This document shows positions 11,501-16,286 of a stretch of 20,887 nt of DNA, piece after piece. Both the position numbers and the translations under genes were made by a program. Under the pieces are notes generated by a model that did no database searches, was not told the DNA's origin, and saw nothing but the letters and a program-made list of their open reading frames with translations. The DNA comes from an uncultured Ruminococcus sp. GTDB taxonomy: Bacteria; Bacillota_A; Clostridia; Oscillospirales; Ruminococcaceae. Within the stretch, counting starts at the first letter, position 1. Every line of letters starts with the position of its first letter. Where the stretch lies: assembly GCA_937880065.1 (NCBI GenBank), contig CALFMA010000505.1, forward strand, positions 1 through 20,887, in the 5' to 3' direction.

Positions 11501-14500
11501 GGCTTAGGTACTAAGTACTATAAATATACTGATGGACGACTTACATCAACTGTTGATTTTATGGGCAATGAAACTTCCATGACCTATGATGCCTACGGAA
11601 ATGTATCTTCAATTACAGACCGTGACGGAAATAAGACAACATATCTTTACGACGAGCTTAACAGAGTTATCAGCGAAACAACAGAAGACGGAACAGTAAG
11701 CTATACCTACGACAGCAGAGGAAATCAGACATCAGTTACAGACATCAGAGGAAATGTTATCAACTCATACTATAACAGCAATAATCTGCTTGAAAAGGTT
11801 GTAACAGCGAAGAAAACAACAGCTTATTCATATGATAATGAAGGCAGACTTGTATCACAGACAAATCCTGATTCAACAGTATTCAAAAACGAGTACGATG
11901 CAGCAGGCAATCTTATTAAGACTGTTAACGAAAACGGCGAAATCTGTGAGTATACATATGATGCAGCAGGCAGCGTAAAAACAAAATCACTTGTTAACGG
12001 TAAAGACAAATATACCGAATCATATGAGTATTATCCTAACGGAAAAACGAAGAAAGTAACCTTTGCTGACGGAACATCTGAAAGTTACGAATATGATGCA
12101 AACTGGAGAATTACAAAGGTTACAGACAGTCTTGGCAATTCAACTGTTACAAAGTATGACAAAAGCGGAAATGTGCTTAGTGTAACAGATGCAGAAGGAA
12201 ATAAGGTTCAGTATACATACGATAAGTATGGCAGAATGCTTACTTCAACAGATGCAAACGGTAATGTTACAAAGTTTGATAAGTATGATAAGAATGGAAA
12301 TTGCTTACAAAAAACACTTCCCTCAGGACAGGTTATAAGCATTGCATACAACAACGAAGGACTGCCGATTAAGGTTACACTTGAATGTGAAGATGAGGAC
12401 ATAAGCATATATTATGAGTACGATTCAGCAGGACGTGTCAAAAAGTATATTGATGAGGAAGGCAACGAGTTCATTACAGAATATGACGCAGCAGGAAACA
12501 TTACTAAGTTGCTTGACGCTGACGGCAATACAATTCAGGAAAATACTTATGATGAACTGAATTTACTTTCGACATCTGTAGATGCTCTTGGAATTGAAAC
12601 ACAGTACAATTATGACAGCGTAGGCAATATAAAGAGTGTTATCGAAAACGTAAATACTGCACGTGAAGCAAAGACAACTTATACATATGATAAGGTTGGA
12701 CGTGTTACACAGGCTGTTGATGCTGAAAACGGAAAAGCATCTTATGAGTATGATAAAGTAGGAAATATAATTGCAATGATAGACCCCAATGGCGGCAGAA
12801 GCGAATACAGCTATGACAGCATGGGAAGAATCACAGAGTCAATTACACCTCTTGGAAGCAAGAATACATATTCCTACAATGCACTTGGACTTATTGAAGA
12901 AGCTAAAAACGCAAGAGGACAGAAGACAGAATACACATATTACAAGAACGGCTGGATTAAGAGCTTTACCGATGAAATCGGAACTGTATCTTATACATAT
13001 GACGGAAACGGAAACGTTCTTACTGTTACAGATGAAAACGGAACAATTACCCGTGAATACAACTCAATGAATCAGGTTACAAAGTATACTGATTTCAGAG
13101 GCAACACTATAGACTATTCATATGATCAGATAGGAAATCTTGTTGCTATATCATACCCCGGCGGAAGAATTGTTCGTTACACATATTACAAAAACGGTAA
13201 TATCAAAACTGTAACTGATTGGGACGGCAGAGTAACCGAATATGAGTACGACGGAAACGGAAGATTGACAAAGACAACTCGTCCTGACGGCAGCGTTGAA
13301 ACAAGAAAATACGATGCAGCAGGAAGAATGATTTCTCAGTCAGATGTGAACGGTGAAATTATTATATGTCAGAGAGATTATGCATACGATGAGTCAGGCA
13401 ATATCACAAGCATTGATACAATAAATTCAATGGGTGTTGCAGGTCTTAGCAGCGCTGAAATGGCATATAATGCAAATAATCAGCTTATAAAATACAACGG
13501 CGAAGATGTAAAGTACGATGCAGACGGCAATATGATTTATGGCCCGCTTAATGGCAGTATGGCAGAGTTCAAATATGACTGCCGAAACAGACTTGTTTCA
13601 GCAGGGGGAACAACGTACAGCTATGATGCGGAGAATAACAGAATCAGCCAGACCACAAATGACGTTACAACAAAATATGTTGTAGACAGTGTTGGTTCTC
13701 TTACAAGAATTCTTACATCAACCACAAACGACGAAACAACATACTATGTATATGGAACAGGATTAATCGGACAGGAAAAAGACGATGAATACCTTGTATA
13801 CCACTTCAACAACATAGGAAGCACAGAAGCAATAACTGACATAAACGGTGAAATTGTAGAAAGATTTGAATACGGCCCATATGGTGAGTTGCTTTCTGAA
13901 AATAAATATGGTATAATATTCTTGTACAACGGTGAATACGGCGTATCTACAGATGAAAATGGTCTGTACTATATGCGTGCAAGATATTACAACCCTGAAA
14001 TAAAGCGATTTATCAATCAGGACGTGCTTATTGGTACAATTACCAACAGCCCGACGCTTAACCGTTATGCTTATGTTGAGGGTAATCCGATAAATCTTGC
14101 AGACCCGTTCGGACTTAGTCCTGCAATTAATTGGAAGGGCATAGGTCACGGAATACTTGATGTGCTTGGATTAATACCGGGAATAGGATTTGTATTTGAT
14201 ATAGCAAACGGCATATGGTATGTAGCAGAAGGCAATGCATTTATGGCATTCAGCAGCTTTATATCAGCAATTCCCGGTGTAGGTGATGCAATCGGAGCAG
14301 GATTTAAGGGCTTCAGCTGGGCTTGTAAGGTCAAGAAATATGCACACATAATAGGTAATGGTGGAAGAATGATTGAAAGTGCCTATAATATAGGAACTGT
14401 AATAAACAGAAACCTTGAATATTATGTGTACAGCGGCGAAAAACGAGAATTTAATGCAGGTCAATTCGTTGCAGATTTGTTTACAGTAGGACTTGAAGCT

Positions 14501-15361
14501 GTTGCGTTCGGCGGTGCTGCTAAGGGACTCCGAAATGCAGAAACAGCATCATGGTGCTTTGTGGCAGGAACACTTGTAGCAACAGAGGACGGACAGAAGC
14601 CTATTGAAGAAATTCAGGCAGGCGACAAGGTGCTTTCAGAAAATCCCGAAACAGGCGAAGTAGCATACAAGACAGTTGAAGAAACATACGAGAATGAAAC
14701 TACAGAGCTTGTACACGTATTTGTCAACGGCGAGGAAATCATTACAACACCAAGTCACCCATTCTATGTACCGAAGTTAGGCTGGACATTGGCAATCAAG
14801 CTTCGTGCAGGCGATATACTTGTTCTTTCAAACGGCGAGTATGTAGTTGTTGAAGCAATTCAGCATGAACTTCTTGAATCACCAATCAAGGTTTATAACT
14901 TTGAGGTAGAGGATTTCCATACTTATTTTGTCGGCGAATCTTCTGTGCTGGTGCATAATAAGTGTAAAAAGCCGAATGGATACGAAACTGGTGATATTGA
15001 TAGACATGGTAATTTATCACCGCAGAAAAATCGAAAAGTAGGTTATACCAATTCTGCTGCTGATGGACGAGTTCAATCTCATCATATAATTCAAGATAAG
15101 TGGGCAACTGAAAATAAAATACCTCGTTACAGGCGAAACGATGCTCCGGCTATATTATTAAAATCTGAATCTGGTTCTGCTCATGCTTTAATTAGTTCTA
15201 GTCAACAAACACGTAGAAGAACCTTAGGTTATGCGACAAGCTTAAGAGATGAGTTTAATTTTTCTTATTCTTCTATGATAGATGCTGGTGTAAGTAAAAA
15301 GTCTGCACAAAAGGCTATTAAGAAAGCATATAAATATTTTAATAGCTTAGGGGCTATTTAA
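2573..15361 (+). CDS. Giant secreted Rhs/YD-repeat polymorphic toxin with Hint and SHH nuclease
   Basis: The ATG follows GGGAG (2562-2566) by 6 bases. The reading frame is uninterrupted for 4262 residues. In order: a weak but Sec-like signal (1-36); an acidic Thr/Glu linker (45-83); beta-solenoid modules (85-1030); alternating FN3 and Ig-like domains ending in a PKD-like one (1034-2092); a carboxypeptidase-regulatory-like domain (about 2093-2177); a poly-Gly hinge (2232-2255); beta-rich stalk; a DUF6531-like entry with DPVDMTTGAF (2562); YD repeats (from about 2733); the Rhs core signature YYMRARYYNP (3799) and DPFGL (3844); a hydrophobic pre-toxin stretch (3849-3994); a Hint domain (3995-4129); and a SHH nuclease toxin (4130-4262). 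Overall it resembles secreted wall-associated Rhs proteins of Gram-positives such as WapA, with an unusually long adhesin-like stalk. No LPxTG or choline-binding anchor is visible. The protein probably encloses and delivers the nuclease to competing cells. The next gene supplies the matching immunity protein. Confidence 0.92.
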   Translation: MNKVFKRVLSQLLAITFSTQLISQYSYPIIPHVRNYAKGIEVQEEVTEAELAESSVDNSESEEVTVDETVETTTEVETTTESEIVYEDWSVTSNVTLSEAKDVNNLTISAGTLNLNGNKLNVHGDVILKNDGKLSFNKGELYCNNFTMSSYSYMYMNNVNDYLNVSGDFKFNGGYFYTSHATAGTIVLNGDFTSNSSYFRPEKEHKVVFNGTEKQTISIGNNTTCFNILELSNTSKEGVVSATPVPANQSIISGDCVVNFGGAAIVGETLSEDIELEGDYCLAAGVLDLNGKTLTINGNLIQSGGEIVINGGVLDVKGDYRIQSRTEKEDGTYSYGYSTGYLTMTNEADKVKIGGSFVTDSSVNHSGKLTAGTMEIGGDFTQNSSKSSNNFAASGSHKVTFTSDKKHVVSVSSQNSSYFNKLDITGAEIELKYDTYLKNELIGEDGVITGKTIVICNNAKVPSVINGNVEIYENYTLAKDVQIKGSLYFYYSQFDLSGYTLTVDGNTTSYESTVKLNKGTYNNNGNFSIGNYSRLNIVNAEDKLNVKGNFSYSGYSTQITSGKIYIKGNCTIGNGNFRPSGENEIIFSGEKKQEVKVTNTSSYLNKIVIDNKSEEGVVFLTACEINEISNPDNNKVTFYGGGKIGKTLEANEEIEGDYCLAAGVLDLNGKTLTINGNLIQSGGEIVINGGVLDVKGDYRIQSRTEKEDGTYSYGYSTGYLTMTNEADKVKIGGSFVTDSSVNHSGKLTAGTMEIGGDFTQSNNKSSYNFIATGTHNLVLNGTENQTVKFATTYSYLSNLVIDNKKSVTLASNVVLKGTAYDNTGVVKGSGYLYITNLKQLSDYKFSGNVCLENNSQNTTLTNDLTVGNLTANYLKLNTYKISANNIRIINALYVEDGTVECKNNLSFDRYSYFYMQNKNGYVHVGGDFTTDSCRSTTGNLINGVLELKGDFIQTYSTTFICEENHVTILSGKNAPSGREYIQTVKFQTPGTSKFNALKITKPISQYTVINSSDNEVAFDKIYVTLEENYSDLIKPEKVEGVIASDVNATSVHISWSPSTDNFGIMGYEVYRNDVKVQTTGKTEFTDNHLLPETEYSYIVYAFDECRNYSIASEKLVVVTKEDTTKPDTPQNLKIRSRTGSSITISWNPSNDDVMTTGYKVFRNDVEIADVTEGTAYKDSSLERDKEYTYSVCAYDKAGNVSESSSLVSGYTSWPNITSITPSDKSEIGGQSQAITVIYNDSGNSTGNKVKFEYKESGTDEYFPISDTLVSQQYYSSGKLYSRCTWNLPKTSGSYVVKVTLYDEDNNTCEREVEYNVVSSAPELPTGFKGKSDNGLAVLTWTPSISEKCSAYKIYRADEENGEYSIISTVSGKDTARFVDAKVTVGETYFYKICAVNSYNIASDLSKAISIKVLADLEAPVITEIQPSSSRINKIVSINAYARDNIAVESVKFEYKSGDSDEWIELGQGAVVNGKAVEKWDTTNLKDGDYLLKAIATDSSNNSSEEFIKSYVIDNTGIAKIELDECTTASSFVSIRWKDVTESDFGYFVVEKLNENNEFVEVGRTSQVTGMHIEDLQPGTTYTFRVVGYDDIGNRGIESDTIELTTTADTVAPAIRSFYPAASAFNKEIPVSISAVDNIGIKELKLRYSYDSAEEKTWTDLKTISSSTKKASETLKHTFDVSELPEGEIYIEAVVADTSGNVSAECINKYKIDHTAPYAITDLIADGSNGNVHLTWSVNDDDIKSFEIYRCEDGKTVYSKIADCSTKDYYDTSAKFGCTYTYKIIAVDIAGNKSAESNETITQVSEDTTIPTVYGFSFKSGSALPIDPTISVVAADNYKLSKVEVEYKKSDSESDIWFELCTLDMTSSYDSADFKWNTSELTEEKYSLKAIAYDEAGNVSDAFVAEYTLDLTAPEEPVIEVLQGNWELTVQWNENEEEDFDFYRLYRKSDSDSKYTCIGDTKTASYKDTTVTPEKMYLYKVEVYDKSGNFSSSSTAYVRPGNVDTIKPVINIPEVVYGVAGNEIELDGSECTDNVRISLYTWTIDGKYDKFGVKTAVKFDEPGTYPVKLRVEDAAENFAEAEFSIVVMEKTEYGEMQIDVVDDSGRPIKHAYVYVYSSEKESEINIRANSEGVANILAPLGKNQIAVYKDGYLPVKKEIEINSVGDNEKMRVVLHSGELVTGSLSVHRMSLEEMIEAGIDFNNPSNYHTYTFTIELTFAQEPIPTVIEYIYVGGGGGGGGFGGGGFIGGGGGGGGGSAKLSDGSTVSIKPIVSEDIEEEVPILAYVRTTESISFMKDIYAVDLGVINNATPEFVIKDCYATLNLPDGLSLAALTTKKQSLTQSMGDIAGQQKKTITWAVRGDKKGEYSLDANFSGTLMPFNAPVYANFKTETPFTVSAGDGIVIYAYPESAGYIGEKYYIQFAVKNEGKDTFYNLKTTFGPYVNPGFKEEITVTDPEGNVEKHVNESACYTIPDANECYSVPVISNGQSIRVGVFSPGDVVYGTYSTTFSGAGDPEEVYYKLIDYVVTEWTKTTNVKVVVSPIPSHITKYNVKQEIVRDTWADPVDMTTGAFTDSLTAVSITGDSVLSFDLNYNSLNSGESGQLGYGWSHGFETYLDVKANNINVHWTPTNYTTFLSENNVIRKVDGTIVDNEIIIHTTNDTGAKNYMPINSNVGNYKLSRDDDGMYTLTSPEGIKNIFDESGKLVQIIAANGKTTNLEHIGNSTIISDPITNVKITLNYNDAGLITSVTDSAGRSAVIAYNNGLITKVTNALGQTVCYEYDENNRLIKATVDGEKSSYVTNKYDENGRVIEQDDGDASTPLTYFTYKEENGKLTVTATDRNNVYDEKTKTNSHEVTFVSDGLGHVISFTDQNKNTTYYSYDTKGNLIFETDALGNTISYTYDKNNWLASMKDAGGNVTKMTYDSKGNILSLEGPDGVKNVYTYNMDNLLETIVENSGAKKYYTYNDDGQLSSETIEGLGTKYYKYTDGRLTSTVDFMGNETSMTYDAYGNVSSITDRDGNKTTYLYDELNRVISETTEDGTVSYTYDSRGNQTSVTDIRGNVINSYYNSNNLLEKVVTAKKTTAYSYDNEGRLVSQTNPDSTVFKNEYDAAGNLIKTVNENGEICEYTYDAAGSVKTKSLVNGKDKYTESYEYYPNGKTKKVTFADGTSESYEYDANWRITKVTDSLGNSTVTKYDKSGNVLSVTDAEGNKVQYTYDKYGRMLTSTDANGNVTKFDKYDKNGNCLQKTLPSGQVISIAYNNEGLPIKVTLECEDEDISIYYEYDSAGRVKKYIDEEGNEFITEYDAAGNITKLLDADGNTIQENTYDELNLLSTSVDALGIETQYNYDSVGNIKSVIENVNTAREAKTTYTYDKVGRVTQAVDAENGKASYEYDKVGNIIAMIDPNGGRSEYSYDSMGRITESITPLGSKNTYSYNALGLIEEAKNARGQKTEYTYYKNGWIKSFTDEIGTVSYTYDGNGNVLTVTDENGTITREYNSMNQVTKYTDFRGNTIDYSYDQIGNLVAISYPGGRIVRYTYYKNGNIKTVTDWDGRVTEYEYDGNGRLTKTTRPDGSVETRKYDAAGRMISQSDVNGEIIICQRDYAYDESGNITSIDTINSMGVAGLSSAEMAYNANNQLIKYNGEDVKYDADGNMIYGPLNGSMAEFKYDCRNRLVSAGGTTYSYDAENNRISQTTNDVTTKYVVDSVGSLTRILTSTTNDETTYYVYGTGLIGQEKDDEYLVYHFNNIGSTEAITDINGEIVERFEYGPYGELLSENKYGIIFLYNGEYGVSTDENGLYYMRARYYNPEIKRFINQDVLIGTITNSPTLNRYAYVEGNPINLADPFGLSPAINWKGIGHGILDVLGLIPGIGFVFDIANGIWYVAEGNAFMAFSSFISAIPGVGDAIGAGFKGFSWACKVKKYAHIIGNGGRMIESAYNIGTVINRNLEYYVYSGEKREFNAGQFVADLFTVGLEAVAFGGAAKGLRNAETASWCFVAGTLVATEDGQKPIEEIQAGDKVLSENPETGEVAYKTVEETYENETTELVHVFVNGEEIITTPSHPFYVPKLGWTLAIKLRAGDILVLSNGEYVVVEAIQHELLESPIKVYNFEVEDFHTYFVGESSVLVHNKCKKPNGYETGDIDRHGNLSPQKNRKVGYTNSAADGRVQSHHIIQDKWATENKIPRYRRNDAPAILLKSESGSAHALISSSQQTRRRTLGYATSLRDEFNFSYSSMIDAGVSKKSAQKAIKKAYKYFNSLGAI
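2780..2815 (+). repeat. 18-bp perfect tandem repeat encoding VETTTE twice
   Basis: Two identical 18-base units (2780-2797, 2798-2815) encode Val-Glu-Thr-Thr-Thr-Glu in tandem in the acidic linker after the signal peptide. Because the unit is a multiple of three, slippage would change linker length without breaking the frame. Confidence 0.9.
3399..3719 (+). repeat. Exact 321-bp direct repeat, copy 1
   Basis: The sequence is identical, base for base, to 4533-4853. It encodes residues 277-382. Flanking sequence diverges immediately on both sides, at 3398 versus 4532 and at 3720 versus 4854. The offset is 1134 bases, exactly 378 codons. Confidence 0.97.
4533..4853 (+). repeat. Exact 321-bp direct repeat, copy 2
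   Basis: This is the second copy of the 3399-3719 block, encoding residues 655-760. Synonymous positions are also identical, so the copies arose recently or are kept identical by gene conversion. Neighbouring parts of the same modules are only similar at the protein level. Confidence 0.97.
5671..8840 (+). other. Alternating FN3 and Ig-like domains of the giant protein
   Basis: Residues 1034-2092 hold about six FN3 domains. Each has the hallmarks I-x-W-x-P or its equivalent, GY-x-(V/I)-(Y/F)-R, and a late Y-x-Y-x-(V/I)-x-A-x-D motif. From the second FN3 on, they alternate with four domains that begin near 'P-x-I-x-x-(F/I)-x-P' and contain 'V-K-x-E-Y-K' and 'L-K-A-I-A-x-D', which resemble bacterial Ig-like domains. 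The last one, with DGSECTDN and FDEPGTYPVKLRVED, is PKD-like. Such strings usually form a long rigid stalk. Confidence 0.8.
8849..9102 (+). other. Carboxypeptidase-regulatory-like domain of the giant protein
   Basis: Residues 2093-2177 read as a small beta-sandwich: GRPIKHAYVYVYSS, then a Gly/Asn turn, ANILAPLGKNQIAVYKDGY, and LPVKKEIEI. The layout (D-x-x-G-x-P-I-x-x-A-x-V, later Y-x-V-x-K-x-G-Y) is that of carboxypeptidase-regulatory-like or PEGA-type domains, a common spacer in surface proteins. Confidence 0.6.
9266..9337 (+). repeat. Poly-glycine hinge, GGC-rich low-complexity tract
   Basis: Twenty-four codons (residues 2232-2255) encode glycine interrupted only by two Phe and one Ile. 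They use mainly GGC, and the G+C content is far above the surrounding gene. It separates the stalk from the Rhs-side beta domains and probably acts as a flexible hinge. Confidence 0.9.
10256..14119 (+). other. Rhs/YD-repeat cocoon of the giant protein
   Basis: The region opens with DPVDMTTGAFTD, the signature of the DUF6531-type entry of Rhs proteins. Dozens of Y-x-Y-D-x-x-G-x-(L/V/I)-x-x-(V/I) repeats follow. It closes with the Rhs core hallmark, GLYYMRARYYNPEIKRFINQ (from residue 3797), and NLADPFGL (Asp3844). In known Rhs and TcC proteins these repeats form a hollow shell round the toxin, and DPxGL is a self-cleavage site of the shell's aspartyl protease activity. Confidence 0.93.
14555..14959 (+). 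other. Hint (pretoxin Hedgehog/intein-like) domain
   Basis: Residues 3995-4129 begin with CFVAGTLVAT (catalytic Cys3995). They contain the block-B motif TPSHPFY (Thr4059, His4062) and end in SVLVHN (His4128, Asn4129) followed by Lys-Cys. All residues expected for autocatalytic cleavage are present. Its position directly before the toxin is the usual one in polymorphic toxins and suggests it releases the C-terminal nuclease. Confidence 0.9.
14960..15361 (+). other. C-terminal SHH-type HNH/Endo VII-fold nuclease toxin
   Basis: The last 133 residues follow the Hint Asn. They contain GRVQSHHIIQDKWA (Ser4169, His4170, His4171), then DAPAILL, HALISSSQQTRRR (His4204) and a helical Lys-rich end. The SHH signature and the later histidine match the Tox-SHH group of HNH/Endonuclease VII-fold toxins as I remember it. 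The expected activity is DNA cleavage in the recipient cytoplasm. Base composition drops towards AT here and in the following gene, as is common for exchangeable toxin tips. It is intact, with no frameshift. Confidence 0.8.
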
Positions 15362-15383
15362 GATATAGATGACATGTACAGTT

Positions 15384-15411
15384 AACAGTCAATCATATTA
15401 GATTGACTGTT
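15384..15411 (+). other. 11-bp perfect hairpin between toxin and immunity genes
   Basis: AACAGTCAATC (15384-15394) pairs perfectly with 15401-15411 around a 6-base loop. No T-tract follows, so it is not a standard terminator. It lies in the 76-base gap 13 bases before the ribosome site of the immunity gene, and may act in RNA processing or stability. Confidence 0.7.
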
Positions 15412-15437
15412 GCTATACTATTTAGGAGGATATATAC

Positions 15438-16070
15438 TTGGATTATAATATAGATAAGCAAAATCCCGGAATAAGCGATGATGAATTACTAAGTTTAATG
15501 CAAAATTATAATATACGATTCCCACACTCATATATTGATTTTTTAAGATACTCTAATGGTTTCCAATCTATAAATTCAGACTTGATTTACAGTTCTGAAG
15601 AAGTTAAAGAACGTAATCAATATTATGAAATTGATAAATATATGCCTAACTATTTTGCAATAGGCGATGGTGATGGTGAATACGTATATTTAATGAAAAA
15701 AGATACGCTTTCAAAAGAGATATTTATGTATGATAGTATTTCAATAGCAATTAATGATTGTTTGCCGGAACGTGTTTTTAAAAATTTTTATTCATTTATC
15801 GATTTTATTGTAAAAGATAGATTTGTTGAAGAAAATGAAAATATAGACTGCTATAGCATATCTTTAACTAAACCTGTCAATGATATAAAATTGATTGTAA
15901 AAATGAAAAAGGTTTTTGGTTATGATGGTGATTTAAAATCTTTATTAAATGGCTGTAAAAATGCACCATTTACATTAAAAGAAAATATTACTTTTGGTAT
16001 GTGTCAAATTTTGATAAAACGGATTCCAGAAATATCTGAAAATATAGAAATTAAAAATAATACCAAATAG
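15438..16070 (+). CDS. SUKH (SMI1/KNR4)-like immunity protein with L7/L12-like C-terminus
   Basis: Translation most likely starts at TTG 15438, 7 bases after a perfect AGGAGGA (15424-15430); no ATG in frame is as well placed. The product is 210 residues and cytoplasmic, with no signal peptide. The N-terminal half has the SUKH pattern: an acidic helix (ISDDELLSLMQ), FPHSYIDFLRYSNGF near residues 28-42, then FAIGDGDGEYVYLMKK and a hydrophobic strand (EIFMYDS). The C-terminal part, from about 135, reads VNDIKLIVKMKKVFGYDGDL, then LKSLLNG and a helix. It resembles the ribosomal L7/L12 C-terminal-like module often attached to immunity proteins. SUKH proteins are well-known partners of HNH-type nuclease toxins, and this gene directly follows one. 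It very likely neutralises the toxin tip. Its AT-richness matches the tip (one sampled 60-base line, 15481-15540, has 14 G/C). It ends 83 bases before the terminator. Confidence 0.8.
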   Translation: MDYNIDKQNPGISDDELLSLMQNYNIRFPHSYIDFLRYSNGFQSINSDLIYSSEEVKERNQYYEIDKYMPNYFAIGDGDGEYVYLMKKDTLSKEIFMYDSISIAINDCLPERVFKNFYSFIDFIVKDRFVEENENIDCYSISLTKPVNDIKLIVKMKKVFGYDGDLKSLLNGCKNAPFTLKENITFGMCQILIKRIPEISENIEIKNNTK

Positions 16071-16152
16071 TTGATGTTATGTAACTGATACTATTCTCTG
16101 CTTGAATGTTGGTGGCGAATATTTAAACGATTTAAGAATAAAGCGAATATTC

Positions 16153-16180
16153 TGCGGTCAGTCCACCTGACCGCATTTTT
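16153..16180 (+). terminator. Intrinsic terminator of the toxin-immunity operon
   Basis: TGCGGTCAG (16153-16161) pairs perfectly with 16167-16175 around a 5-base loop and is followed by TTTTTC. It is 83 bases after the immunity stop codon and is oriented for + strand transcription. Confidence 0.9.
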
Positions 16181-16206
16181 CTTGCCTAACTCCAGTTCAA
16201 ACACAC

Positions 16207-16242
16207 AAAAAGGCTGTGCAGGATTTTCCCCGCACAGCCTTT
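16207..16242 (-). terminator. Intrinsic terminator of the S41-like protease gene
   Basis: AAAGGCTGTGC (16209-16219) pairs perfectly with 16232-16242. Read on the - strand, the hairpin is followed by a T-run (complement of the A's at 16207-16211). It lies 45 bases past the stop codon of the protease gene and faces the + strand terminator just to the left. Confidence 0.88.
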
Positions 16243-16286
16243 CTATATGCCGTAGCTTTTTATTTGCCGCCAATTAATGGTGACTT

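Noticed and set aside
15411..15419. Extended -10-like TGCTATACT before the immunity gene
   Set aside because: No -35 at an acceptable distance, and the predicted transcript start would fall inside the ribosome site.
16115..16151. Direct repeat GCGAATATT twice after the immunity gene
   Set aside because: Nine AT-rich bases repeated at short range are easily fortuitous; no target-site or element boundary could be linked to them.
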